Assembly: GCF_001506075.1 (NCBI RefSeq)
Contig: NZ_KQ947475.1
Location: 2,031,527 to 2,095,526 of the forward strand
DNA: 64,000 nucleotides
Direction of reading: 5' to 3'
Origin: Vibrio sp. MEBiC08052
GTDB lineage: Bacteria > Pseudomonadota > Gammaproteobacteria > Enterobacterales > Vibrionaceae
Of this stretch, positions 8,856 through 17,898 are shown piece by piece; the first letter of the stretch is position 1, and every line of letters begins with the position of its first letter. The notes below the pieces were generated by a model. That model was given only the letters and a program-made list of their open reading frames with translations. It was not told the origin of the DNA and did not search any database. Both the position numbers and the translations under genes were made by a program.

Positions 8856-10052
8856 ATGTCAAAGCTAGTTTTAGTTTTAAACTGCGGTAGTTCTTCTCTT
8901 AAGTTCGCGATCGTTGATGCAGAAAATGGTAATGAGCATCTCACAGGTCTTGCTGAATGTCTCCACCTCCCAGAAGCCCGAATCAAATGGAAATTGGATG
9001 GTAAGCATGAAGCACAACTAGGAAATGGTGCTGCCCATGAAGAAGCTTTAGCTTTTATCGTTGAAACCATTCTCGCGTCTAAACCTGAACTGGCAGACAA
9101 TCTGGCAGCGATCGGTCACCGAATTGTTCATGGCGGTGAACAGTTTACTCAATCCGCTTTGATTGATGATTCTGTTTTAAAAGGTATTGAAGAGGCAGCC
9201 ACATTTGCACCACTGCATAACCCTGCCCATGTTATCGGCATTAAAGCCGCACAGCACGCATTCCCAAGTCTGAAAAATGTGGCCGTATTTGATACAGCTT
9301 TCCATCAGACCATGCCTGAAGAATCATTCTTATACGCACTGCCATACAAACTCTATAAAGAGCACGGTATCCGTCGTTACGGAATGCATGGCACATCTCA
9401 CCTGTTTATCACGCGTGAAGCGGCAGAACGTCTGGGTAAACCGGCCGATCAACTGAACATCATCAACTGTCACTTAGGGAATGGTGCTTCTGTTTGTGCC
9501 ATCAAAAATGGTCAATCCGTCGATACCTCGATGGGGCTAACACCACTGGAAGGCCTTGTCATGGGCACACGTTGTGGTGATATCGACCCAGCGATTATTT
9601 TCCATCTGCATGATGCACTTGGCTACTCAGTGAAAGATATCAACACCATGCTGACGAAAGAATCCGGGTTACAAGGTCTGACTGAAGTCACGTCTGACTG
9701 CCGTTACGTTGAAGATAACTACGGTACAAAAGAAGATGCAACACGTGCAATGGATGTATTCTGCCATCGTCTGGCAAAATACGTTGCAGGTTACACCGCA
9801 AGTATGGATGGTCGTTTAGACGCCATCGTATTTACCGGTGGTATCGGTGAAAACTCAGCGCCTATTCGTGAGATGGTGTTGAATCGTTTAAGTATTTTCG
9901 GTATTCAGGTGAACCAAGAAGCGAACCTGAAAGCCCGCTTCGGTGGTGAAGGTACAATCACGACTGAAGATAGTCGAATTCCTGCAATGGTCATCTCTAC
10001 CAATGAAGAGTTGGTCATCGCTGAAGACACTGCAAAACTCGCAGGTCTGTAA
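8856..10052 (+). CDS. ackA: Acetate kinase
   Basis: Reversibly phosphorylates acetate with ATP; with Pta it forms the acetate overflow and acetyl-phosphate node. The 398-aa protein has the ASKHA-fold motifs [10 protein letters not shown] at the N-terminus, [11 protein letters not shown], the catalytic-Asp segment [21 protein letters not shown] and the adenosine loop TGGIGENSA. Length is normal. It lies 130 bases upstream of pta with a strong hairpin between them, and divergent from yfbV, as in E. coli and Vibrio. Confidence 0.97.
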   Translation: MSKLVLVLNCGSSSLKFAIVDAENGNEHLTGLAECLHLPEARIKWKLDGKHEAQLGNGAAHEEALAFIVETILASKPELADNLAAIGHRIVHGGEQFTQSALIDDSVLKGIEEAATFAPLHNPAHVIGIKAAQHAFPSLKNVAVFDTAFHQTMPEESFLYALPYKLYKEHGIRRYGMHGTSHLFITREAAERLGKPADQLNIINCHLGNGASVCAIKNGQSVDTSMGLTPLEGLVMGTRCGDIDPAIIFHLHDALGYSVKDINTMLTKESGLQGLTEVTSDCRYVEDNYGTKEDATRAMDVFCHRLAKYVAGYTASMDGRLDAIVFTGGIGENSAPIREMVLNRLSIFGIQVNQEANLKARFGGEGTITTEDSRIPAMVISTNEELVIAEDTAKLAGL

Positions 10053-10059
10053 TGACACA

Positions 10060-10084
10060 CTGGCTAACTCGATGAGTTAGCCAG
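10060..10084 (+). terminator. Hairpin with U-tract between ackA and pta
   Basis: Perfect 11-base-pair stem (CTGGCTAACTC / GAGTTAGCCAG, loop GAT) followed by TTTTGTT, eight bases past the ackA stop. It has the form of an intrinsic terminator inside what is normally a two-gene operon. It could lower pta expression relative to ackA, or imply a separate pta promoter in 10085-10185. Confidence 0.75.
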
Positions 10085-10185
10085 TTTTGTTCTGGGGCTT
10101 AACAATTTCTATCCGTTAAGCTTTGTTCCTTTCTGCAAGCAAATTTTCATTTGTATTGCAATCGATAGCTAAAGGTACTCTACTC

Positions 10186-12324
10186 ATGTCTCGTACTATT
10201 ATGCTGATCCCTATCAGTGCCGGTGTTGGTTTAACCAGTGTCAGTCTTGGGGTAATCCGCGCGATGGAGCGCAAAGGTGTTAAGGTCTCTTTTTTCAAGC
10301 CAATAGCCCAGCCTCGTCACGGCGGAGACCAACCGGATCTGACTTCAGCCATTTTAAGTTCAAGCAGCGATATCAAAATCGCTGAACCCATGCAGATGTC
10401 AAAGGTTGAGACACTGATTGGTAGTGAACAGATGGATGTTCTCCTTGAGACCATCGTGGAAAGATACAATCAAGTGAACAAGGATTCCGAAGTCACTCTG
10501 ATAGAAGGTCTTGTCCCAACACGGAAACATCCGTTCGCCAATCAAGTCAATGCAGAAGTTGCCAAAACCCTTGGTGCTGAAATTGTCTTTGTCGCCACTC
10601 CGGGAACAAACAATCCAACACAGTTGAAAGAACGGATTGAAGTCGCCTGTTCAAACTTCGGTGGCACGAAGAATAACAACATTTCTGGTGTTATCATTAA
10701 CAAACTCAATGCTCCTGTTGATGAAGACGGCCGCACCCGACCAGATTTGTCTGAAATTTTTGATGATAGTGACCAAGCAAAACAGACTAATCTTGAAGTC
10801 ATGCAAATCTTCAACTCCAGTCCGATTCGAGTGCTGGGTTGCGTACCATGGCGTATTGATCTGATTGCAACACGTGCCATTGATATGGCAAAACACCTGA
10901 ATGCAGAAATCATTAACGAAGGTGAAATCAACACACGCCGGATCAGAAGTATTACGTTCTGTGCCCGCTCATTACCGAATATGATTGAGCATTTCAAACC
11001 CGGTTCGCTACTGGTGACGTCAGCAGATCGCCCTGACGTGATGGTTGCAGCAGCATTGGCTGCCATGAACGGGGTTGATATCGGCGCTGTTCTCCTGACT
11101 GGTGGTTATGATATGCCAGAGACGATCATGAATCTGTGTCGTCCGGCATTTGAATCAGGCCTGCCGATCTTTAAAGCGCAGGGTAACACTTGGCAAACGT
11201 CGCTGAACTTACAGAGTTTCAGCCTCGAAGTACCGGCAGATGACAAAGAACGGATCGAATTCGTCAATGAACATGTTGCCAGCCATATTGACGGACCATG
11301 GATCGATTCCCTGACTGAAGGCACACAAGGTATTCGTCGTCTCAGTCCACCAGCGTTCCGTTATCAGCTCACCGAATTTGCTCGTCGTGCGAATAAGCGC
11401 ATTGTGCTGCCTGAAGGTGACGAACCTCGTACCGTCAAAGCAGCATCTATCTGTGCTGAACGTGGTATTGCAGAGTGTGTTCTGCTGGGTAACCCGGAAG
11501 AGATCAAACGTGTCGCCATTCAACAAGGTGTTGAGTTGGGTACAGGTATCACCATCATCAACCCGAGTGATGCGCGTGAACAGTATGTCGAACGTCTGGT
11601 TGAACTGCGTAAGAACAAAGGCATGACCGAAGTTGTTGCCAGAGAACAACTGCAAGATACTGTGGTTCTCGGAACAATGATGCTGGAGAAAGGTGAAGTT
11701 GACGGCTTGGTTTCCGGTGCTGTGCACACAACGGCAAATACCATCCGCCCGCCACTTCAGTTGATTAAGACCGCTCCGAATGCTTCGCTCGTGTCTTCAA
11801 TTTTCTTCATGTTGCTTCCGGATCAGGTTCTGGTTTATGGCGACTGTGCCATCAATCCGGATCCAAATTCAGAACAACTGGCTGAAATTGCCATTCAATC
11901 CGCTGATTCAGCCGCTGCGTTCGGTATTGAACCACGGGTTGCTATGATTTCTTACTCGACAGGAACCTCTGGTCAGGGTGCGGATGTTGATAAAGTTCGT
12001 GAAGCGACTCGCATTGCACAAGAAAAACGTCCTGATTTAATCATCGATGGTCCGCTTCAGTACGATGCAGCAATCATGGAAAACGTTGCCGCGTCGAAAG
12101 CACCAGACTCACCGGTTGCCGGTAAAGCGACGGTGTTTGTATTCCCTGATTTGAACACCGGTAATACAACCTATAAAGCGGTACAGCGCTCTGCTGATCT
12201 GGTCTCGATTGGTCCAATGCTGCAAGGTATGCGTAAACCTGTTAACGATCTGTCTCGGGGAGCACTGGTAGACGATATTGTTTACACCATCGCTCTGACA
12301 GCAATTCAGGCGAGCCAAGAATAG
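10186..12324 (+). CDS. pta: Phosphate acetyltransferase
   Basis: Interconverts acetyl-CoA and acetyl phosphate. The 712-aa protein is the long enterobacterial/Vibrio form. It has an N-terminal P-loop-like BioD/CobQ-type domain ([26 protein letters not shown]), a central DRTGG domain (around [20 protein letters not shown]) and the C-terminal catalytic PTA domain ([48 protein letters not shown]). The ATG at 10186 has an AAAGG site upstream; the longer frame from 10123 adds 21 residues without family support. It follows ackA and ends at a strong terminator. Confidence 0.96.
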   Translation: MSRTIMLIPISAGVGLTSVSLGVIRAMERKGVKVSFFKPIAQPRHGGDQPDLTSAILSSSSDIKIAEPMQMSKVETLIGSEQMDVLLETIVERYNQVNKDSEVTLIEGLVPTRKHPFANQVNAEVAKTLGAEIVFVATPGTNNPTQLKERIEVACSNFGGTKNNNISGVIINKLNAPVDEDGRTRPDLSEIFDDSDQAKQTNLEVMQIFNSSPIRVLGCVPWRIDLIATRAIDMAKHLNAEIINEGEINTRRIRSITFCARSLPNMIEHFKPGSLLVTSADRPDVMVAAALAAMNGVDIGAVLLTGGYDMPETIMNLCRPAFESGLPIFKAQGNTWQTSLNLQSFSLEVPADDKERIEFVNEHVASHIDGPWIDSLTEGTQGIRRLSPPAFRYQLTEFARRANKRIVLPEGDEPRTVKAASICAERGIAECVLLGNPEEIKRVAIQQGVELGTGITIINPSDAREQYVERLVELRKNKGMTEVVAREQLQDTVVLGTMMLEKGEVDGLVSGAVHTTANTIRPPLQLIKTAPNASLVSSIFFMLLPDQVLVYGDCAINPDPNSEQLAEIAIQSADSAAAFGIEPRVAMISYSTGTSGQGADVDKVREATRIAQEKRPDLIIDGPLQYDAAIMENVAASKAPDSPVAGKATVFVFPDLNTGNTTYKAVQRSADLVSIGPMLQGMRKPVNDLSRGALVDDIVYTIALTAIQASQE

Positions 12325-12347
12325 AGATAATCTCTGATTCGTAAAAC

Positions 12348-12386
12348 AAAAGCCCTCACTTCAACATTGAAGCGAGGGCTTTTTTA
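12348..12386 (+). terminator. Intrinsic terminator after pta
   Basis: The stem AAAGCCCTC / GAGGGCTTT is extended by CTT/AAG after one mismatch and followed by TTTTTT, 25 bases past the pta stop. Confidence 0.9.
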
Positions 12387-12443
12387 TCAGTAATTATTGA
12401 TGAACCATCTTACGCAACACAGCACACTTGATGTCTGCTGTAA

Positions 12444-13391
12444 TTAATTGAGATGCTCTCTGCCATGCGGAGACAGCAAATCCAGTACAGGGCCGACAGG
12501 AACGACTTGAGTCGGATTAATCCCTGTATGGCTGAAGTAATAATGCCGCTTAATATGATAAAAATCGGTCGTGTCTTGGATACCCGGTACTTGGTACAAC
12601 TCTCTCAGATAACCGGATAAATGCTTGTAATCTGCAATGCGTCTTTTATTACATTTGAAATGTCCGACATAGACTGCATCGAAACGAATCAATGTGGTAA
12701 ATAAACGCCAATCGGCTTCAGTCAACTGATTACCAACCAGATAACGGCTACCGGCAAGATGTGCATCGATCTTATCCAATTCATCAAATAACGATTCATA
12801 TGCTTCTTCATAAGCATCTTGAGTGGTCGCAAACCCACAGCGGTAGACACCATTATTCACATTCGGATAGATGCGGTCATTCCACTGATCAATCGCTGCT
12901 TGTAATGCTTTAGGATAAAAATCCAGTGAATTACCGGTCAGGTGGTTAAATTCACTGTTAAACATCCGGATAATCTCAGACGACTCGTTACTCACAATGG
13001 TATCGGTCTTTTTATCCCAAAGGACAGGAACGGTGACCCGGCCAGTATAATCCGGTTTTGCCCGCGTATAGATCTGATGTAAACGGGTATGACCGAATAG
13101 CGGCTCAGGAATCCCGAATGTCCATCCTTCAGACATCATATCCGGACAGACGATCGTAATATCAATATGGTCATTCAACGCTTTCAGTTGACGGAAAATC
13201 AGGGTGCGATGAGCCCATGGGCAAGCAAGAGAGACATAGAGATGATAACGGCCGGATTCTGGCTGAAATGCGGCATCAGGATCATGCCTGACCCAATGAC
13301 GAAACCCTGCGTCCTCACGAACAAAACGCCCTTGCTGGCTCTTTGTATCGTACCAAACATCATGCCATGTACCTTCAATAAGCTTTCCCAT
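12444..13391 (-). CDS. yqjG: Glutathionyl-hydroquinone reductase (YqjG/EcfG4-type GST)
   Basis: 315-aa xi-class glutathione transferase that removes glutathione from glutathionyl-hydroquinones. It matches E. coli YqjG along its length: MGKLIEGTWHDVWYDTKS, the catalytic-Cys segment SLACPWAHRTLI, SGRVTVPVLWDKK-like GRVTVPVLWDKK, VSNESSEIIRMFN, NNGVYRCGFATTQ, GNQLTEADWRLFTTL and SHTGINPT near the end. The start at 13391 follows a run of G residues that can serve as ribosome site; the upstream ATG adds 15 unmatched residues. It is monocistronic. Confidence 0.93.
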   Translation of the reverse strand: MGKLIEGTWHDVWYDTKSQQGRFVREDAGFRHWVRHDPDAAFQPESGRYHLYVSLACPWAHRTLIFRQLKALNDHIDITIVCPDMMSEGWTFGIPEPLFGHTRLHQIYTRAKPDYTGRVTVPVLWDKKTDTIVSNESSEIIRMFNSEFNHLTGNSLDFYPKALQAAIDQWNDRIYPNVNNGVYRCGFATTQDAYEEAYESLFDELDKIDAHLAGSRYLVGNQLTEADWRLFTTLIRFDAVYVGHFKCNKRRIADYKHLSGYLRELYQVPGIQDTTDFYHIKRHYYFSHTGINPTQVVPVGPVLDLLSPHGREHLN

Positions 13392-13905
13392 AAATCCCCC
13401 CTTATCTCTGTGTAAGTGGATTATAGGAAAATACAACCAGATTCAACACTCACCATCTCTGGCTTTCATATTCAAATAATTCGAATAACCCAATATATGA
13501 CTGCTTACATGTCCATAATACGAATGAAAAATAAATCATTGATCATATAAGCATATTAATCACATCAATTAAAAATACATAAAATAATAAATTAAATAGC
13601 GAAATTAAATATAAAAATACTGATTTAAAATAGACTGATAATAATAAAAAAATTACATCTAAAGTAATAAAATAATGATTAAACAATTAGAAAATCCAAC
13701 TAAACTATCCATAGAAATAACCCTAGTACCACTCTGAGCATTTGCTAAACAAACGAGCGGACAAGGTATCCAGACAACACGACAAAGCCACCACAAGATA
13801 TTGATAATTATCAATAATATAATGATATCACTGTCATAATAATACGTGATAATATTGATATATTCAGGTAAAATAATTATCGTAAAATACACAGGAGACA
13901 TCACA
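13392..13905. promoter_or_regulatory. AT-rich yqjG-scrK intergenic region with a 16-base palindrome
   Basis: About 500 bases of very AT-rich DNA (long A/T runs at 13540-13680) with no credible gene. The perfect palindrome ATTGATAATTATCAAT lies at 13800-13815, about 90 bases before the scrK start. It does not resemble the ScrR operators near scrB and scrA and only loosely resembles a Fur site. No AACGTT-centred ScrR-type operator was found here. Confidence 0.5.
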
Positions 13906-14829
13906 GTGAATACGATATGGTTAACCGGAGATGCTGTCGTTGATTTAATCCCTGACGGAGAATCTCATTATTTAAGATGCCCGGGAGGTGCGCCAGCAAA
14001 TGTCGCTGTTGCTATCGCTCGTTTAGGTGGAAAAAGTGCATTTTTTGGTCGCGTCGGTTTTGACCCGATGGGTAAATTTATGCAACATACATTGACTGAA
14101 GAATCGGTTAACACCGATTATTTATTTCTTGATAAAGCACAGCGAACTTCCACTGTCGTCGTTGATTTAGATGATCACGGCGAACGTAGTTTTACATTTA
14201 TGGTAAAACCGAGTGCCGATCAATTTTTAACCACTGATGATATCCCGCATTTTCAACCCAATGAGTGGTTGCATGTGTGCTCTATTGCGCTGGCAAACGA
14301 ACCCAGTCGAAGTTCAACACTCACAGCGATTCAACAGATCAAACAAGCCGGCGGCTCATTCAGTTTTGATCCAAATCTGAGAGAAGAAGTCTGGTCAAAT
14401 CCTGAAGAGATGATTCCCACCGTGATGCAAGTGGTTCGTCATGCGGATGTAGTCAAATTCTCCGCAGAAGAACTGACTTTACTGACGGGGACTGAAACGA
14501 TTGAAGCCGGTCTGGAAATGTTGGCTGAATTCTCTATCCCTTTGATTGTCATCACATTAGGTGCCGAAGGCACACTTGTTGTCAGTCAAGGTGAACAACT
14601 CAAAGTACCGAGCCGTCAAGTCAATGTCGTTGATACCACTGGGGCGGGCGATGCATTCGTTGGTGGCATGCTCTGCCGTTTATCTGAATTCGAACAATGG
14701 AAAAACCGGGCAACGATCATTGATGCCGTTACATGGGGGAATTGCTGTGGAGGTCTGGCAACCACACAAAAAGGGGCAATGACCGCTCTGCCTCATCGTC
14801 ATAAATTACTCGAACTCATTACCGGTTAA
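13906..14829 (+). CDS. scrK: Fructokinase ScrK (PfkB family)
   Basis: Phosphorylates the free fructose released when ScrB splits sucrose-6-phosphate. 307 aa, with the PfkB signatures CPGGAPANVAVAIARLGG near the N-terminus and DTTGAGDAFVGGMLCRL near the C-terminus (catalytic Asp in GAGD). SFTFMVKPSADQF and SFDPNLREEVW are typical of Vibrio ScrK. The GTG start at 13906 is chosen because AGGAG lies eight bases upstream and the protein family begins there; the frame is open further upstream but without support. It converges on scrB. Confidence 0.93.
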   Translation: MNTIWLTGDAVVDLIPDGESHYLRCPGGAPANVAVAIARLGGKSAFFGRVGFDPMGKFMQHTLTEESVNTDYLFLDKAQRTSTVVVDLDDHGERSFTFMVKPSADQFLTTDDIPHFQPNEWLHVCSIALANEPSRSSTLTAIQQIKQAGGSFSFDPNLREEVWSNPEEMIPTVMQVVRHADVVKFSAEELTLLTGTETIEAGLEMLAEFSIPLIVITLGAEGTLVVSQGEQLKVPSRQVNVVDTTGAGDAFVGGMLCRLSEFEQWKNRATIIDAVTWGNCCGGLATTQKGAMTALPHRHKLLELITG

Positions 14830-14841
14830 TGTATTTCAGAT

Positions 14842-14872
14842 AAAAAACGGGTGAAGCTACTGCTTCACCCGT
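14842..14872 (-). terminator. Terminator between converging scrK and scrB
   Basis: Eleven-base-pair perfect stem (ACGGGTGAAGC / GCTTCACCCGT, loop TACT) between the two stops. The U-run is on the minus strand, so it best serves scrB; in the plus direction it may act weakly for scrK. Confidence 0.85.
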
Positions 14873-14885
14873 CCCTAAAAAGATG

Positions 14886-16514
14886 CTATGAACGGTAAGG
14901 CGCTGCTGGCGCATGAAGTTCGTAAACCTGTAAATTCACTGTGGCATCTTTTACGGACAGCCGTGTGGCTGGCTCCGGCGTAAAGACGCGAGTCGTCATC
15001 ACGGCTTCTCCATGATTGATAAAAATTTCCAGTGACGAATTATCAGCCAGAATCTGCAGCGCAACGCTGCCGGAGAATAATTCAACTTCACGAACAGTAT
15101 CCCCCTCTTCAATCTGAGTCTTTGTACGATCAAGCAGTAAACGATGTTTAATCGGATCAAGATAAATCTCAACATAGTACTGTTCATCTTCAAATAAACG
15201 AAGTCGACTGCCCCATTCTAGTTCTGCAAACAGTTCAAACGTTTTGGTATTGAGATCAACAGCATCATTGTCTAACCGGATATCACGTAATTCGCCCCGC
15301 AGGGCAGCTAATTCCCGTAACGGATGCTGGACAATCTTGCCACCGACGAACTCAAGTTCACGCAATGCAGTGAGCTGGTGAATCCAACCAGAACGACAAG
15401 TCGGATGCTTTAATTCATCCGGTAACCCCATCCAACCACACATCACTCGACGACCATCTGGCGTCTCCATACTCTGTGGAGCATAAAAATCAAAACCATA
15501 ATCGAGGATCTGCAGTTTCGAAATTGAGATTTCATCCTGCTCATTGAATGATACCTGAGCAATGCGATTCTGGTGCGGTACTGTATTCAGTGCACTTTCG
15601 GATTGAATACCTTGCGGTGCAAAGACAAAACAATCTTGGCCATTCAAACTGAAAATATCCGGGCATTCCCACATATAACCAAAATCACCAAGTTCATGAC
15701 CATACAGATTATCGAATTGCCAATCACGGAGATCTTCGGAATGATAGACCGCTAAACGGCCTTGCATCGCTGTGGTTTGTGTCCCGAGAAACATCATCCA
15801 CTTACCATTTCGGTAAATCACCTTCGGATCTCGTGTGTGCTCAGTTACGCCCGGTGGTAATTCCCGAATCACAGGACCAATTTTATGCAGCGGTTCTCCC
15901 GCTTGTGAGATCGCGGCACACTGCATCGTTTGACGATAGCGTTCTTCACCCAGCCTGACATTGCCCGTATAAAATACCATCAACGCCTTATCCAGACTGA
16001 CTGCATGACCAGAATAAACACCATGACTATCAAACCAGTCTGACGGTGTCAGTGCCACATCATCCCATCGCCAATTCAATAGATCGTCACTCAGCGTATG
16101 GACCCAATACTTATCCGTATGAGCACAGCCAACCGGAGACCACTGGTAAAATAAATGGTACTGCCCGTCATGGAAAATAAATCCATTTGGATCATTCAAT
16201 AACCCGCGAGGGGGAGCGATATGCCAGGACGGACGGTAATGGCAGATAACGGGTTGTGCCAGATCAATCAGTTGCGTTCTTTGCTGTGCTTCGATAGCTC
16301 TTCCCAGACGGAATAAAGCCGCTTCATTCACGACCTCATCAGATAAAGCAGTGAGATGCCATTCTTCTAATACTTTTTCAAGAACAACATCGGCAGGCAG
16401 ATCCCTAATTGCATCCGGATTTCGGACTGCGAGAGAAACATGATGTTCTGGTAACAGAACCCGGTAGATATTACTGACTCCGCCAGCCAACTCGATGAGG
16501 TCTTCTAAACACAT
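14886..16514 (-). CDS. scrB: Sucrose-6-phosphate hydrolase ScrB (GH32)
   Basis: Cleaves sucrose-6-phosphate from the PTS into glucose-6-phosphate and fructose. 542 aa: an N-terminal extension of about 100 residues, then the GH32 five-bladed propeller. The nucleophile motif is LLNDPNG (in PPRGLLNDPNGFIF), followed by HTRDPKVIY (RDP motif) and MWECPDIF (acid/base Glu). A C-terminal beta-sandwich ends the protein. No signal peptide, as expected for an intracellular enzyme. A strong ScrR-type operator lies 19-38 bases upstream of the start codon, and scrR follows upstream on the same strand. Confidence 0.94.
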   Translation of the reverse strand: MCLEDLIELAGGVSNIYRVLLPEHHVSLAVRNPDAIRDLPADVVLEKVLEEWHLTALSDEVVNEAALFRLGRAIEAQQRTQLIDLAQPVICHYRPSWHIAPPRGLLNDPNGFIFHDGQYHLFYQWSPVGCAHTDKYWVHTLSDDLLNWRWDDVALTPSDWFDSHGVYSGHAVSLDKALMVFYTGNVRLGEERYRQTMQCAAISQAGEPLHKIGPVIRELPPGVTEHTRDPKVIYRNGKWMMFLGTQTTAMQGRLAVYHSEDLRDWQFDNLYGHELGDFGYMWECPDIFSLNGQDCFVFAPQGIQSESALNTVPHQNRIAQVSFNEQDEISISKLQILDYGFDFYAPQSMETPDGRRVMCGWMGLPDELKHPTCRSGWIHQLTALRELEFVGGKIVQHPLRELAALRGELRDIRLDNDAVDLNTKTFELFAELEWGSRLRLFEDEQYYVEIYLDPIKHRLLLDRTKTQIEEGDTVREVELFSGSVALQILADNSSLEIFINHGEAVMTTRVFTPEPATRLSVKDATVNLQVYELHAPAAPYRS

Positions 16515-16532
16515 GTATCGATAATCCTATAT

Positions 16533-16552
16533 TTTTGGGAACGTTCTCAAAA
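16533..16552. promoter_or_regulatory. ScrR operator upstream of scrB
   Basis: The near-perfect 20-base palindrome TTTTGGGAACGTTCTCAAAA is centred on AACGTT, typical of LacI/GalR-family sites. It shares its left half with the operator upstream of scrA. Its position just before scrB suggests direct repression by ScrR. Confidence 0.8.
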
Positions 16553-16641
16553 TATAGATCTATTCAAAAAATGCAAGAGAACGCAGTGAATGGGGCATAC
16601 CAAATTCATATTATGTGAACATCGGCACAACTCTTCATCGA

Positions 16642-17628
16642 TCAACAAGTTTCACGTTTAATATTATCGAAGGTCAACACCATTTTGCTCATTTCTTTGC
16701 CATGCCCTTCGATTCGGTCTAATAGCATTCTCGCTGCATTTTCTCCGGCTTTGCCGAAGGCGTAATTAAACGTGGAAAGCGATGGACTACTGATATACGC
16801 CAACTCATCGTTTCCAACCCCCAGCACTTTGACCTGCTCTCCGACTGAAATACCCATTTCCCGCATAGCTTTAATCGCTCCGACAGCAATTCGGTCTGTC
16901 GCACAAAATAATCCATCGGTTGCGGGATATGTTTGTAAAAATTCACGTGCCAATCGATAACCGGATTCAATCGAGAAGTCACCATGGGCATGAAAAATCA
17001 CTTGTTGCTGATGCATTTGCAGTGATTTCTCCAAGCCTTGAGATCGGAGCTCATCCACGGCAAGGTCATCCGTTTGTACACCAATAAACCCAATCTGTTG
17101 ACACCCTTGCGCGAGTAAACGCTGTCCGGCTTCATAGCCAACACGAAAATCATCATGGATAATACTGGGAATATCATATAAGGAACCATCTTGACCAATG
17201 AGCACCACAGGTACGGATGACTGTTGAATGGCTTTGATCAGTGGCATATCCAGATGCGTCGCGAAAAATACAATACCTTCAACCCGCTTCTGATTAAAAA
17301 TCTGGATATACTCAAGCTCTTTACTATGATTCTGATGGGTATTCGCCAGCAGGACATGTTTTCCCGCAGGCTCAAAAATGGCTGTCAAACCATCGACACC
17401 CTGTGCTGTTGCATGTGATGAGACCCTCGGTACAATGACACCGATAAGATTCGTTTTCTGGGATTTTAAATCTTTTGCGACCTGATTGACCACATAACCA
17501 CATTGAGAAACAGCTTCTAATACTTTGATTTTAGTCGCTTCTTTCACGCCATATTCATTATTAATCACACGCGAAACTGTTGATTTTGAAACACCAGCTA
17601 ACCTTGCGACATCATGTAAACTCGCCAT
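16642..17628 (-). CDS. scrR: Sucrose operon repressor ScrR (LacI family)
   Basis: 328-aa repressor. It has a LacI-type helix-turn-helix at residues 2-25 (SLHDVARLAGVSKSTVSRVI), a hinge helix (QVAKDLKSQ) and a periplasmic-binding-protein-like sugar domain (NLIGVIVPRVSS, GLFCATDRIAVGAIKAM, VLGVGNDELAYISSPSLSTF). It lies between scrB and scrA and is divergent from scrA. Two matching palindromic operators flank it. The likely inducer is fructose or a fructose phosphate by analogy with other ScrR/FruR-type proteins, which is inference. Confidence 0.92.
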   Translation of the reverse strand: MASLHDVARLAGVSKSTVSRVINNEYGVKEATKIKVLEAVSQCGYVVNQVAKDLKSQKTNLIGVIVPRVSSHATAQGVDGLTAIFEPAGKHVLLANTHQNHSKELEYIQIFNQKRVEGIVFFATHLDMPLIKAIQQSSVPVVLIGQDGSLYDIPSIIHDDFRVGYEAGQRLLAQGCQQIGFIGVQTDDLAVDELRSQGLEKSLQMHQQQVIFHAHGDFSIESGYRLAREFLQTYPATDGLFCATDRIAVGAIKAMREMGISVGEQVKVLGVGNDELAYISSPSLSTFNYAFGKAGENAARMLLDRIEGHGKEMSKMVLTFDNIKRETC

Positions 17629-17825
17629 TCCGCTTCCTTATACCTTTGGAATCAATTGCAATTATCCCCAGGTGGCTACAAAAAACCTGGAATAACGTGT
17701 CACCTTCAATCGTGACAACGTGATTTTACCCTTGTTTTCATCATAATTCGTCGTCCCATTAGCGATCTGACTCACATAATAGTCCACATGGTTTTGACCA
17801 TTTGTTAATTATTGACAAAAATCCG

Positions 17826-17845
17826 AATTGCAAACGTTCCCAAAA
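17826..17845. promoter_or_regulatory. ScrR operator upstream of scrA
   Basis: AATTGCAAACGTTCCCAAAA, 54 bases upstream of scrA in the scrR-scrA divergent region. Its reverse complement shares TTTTGGGAACGTT with the scrB operator, so both are likely ScrR sites; this one may also autoregulate scrR. The rest of the 270-base divergent region holds no other clear element. Confidence 0.8.
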
Positions 17846-17898
17846 CATAAAATTATTTATACACAGAATATAATCCAATAACAGAATCGGAGTAAGTT

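Noticed and set aside
13800-13815. ATTGATAATTATCAAT as a Fur box for scrK
   Set aside because: It lacks the central base and full 7-1-7 pattern and there is no iron-related gene nearby; kept only as an unassigned palindrome.
17629-17825. CRP site in the scrR-scrA divergent region
   Set aside because: Half-site-like TGTCAC and CGTGA sequences are present but not with the correct TGTGA-N6-TCACA spacing.
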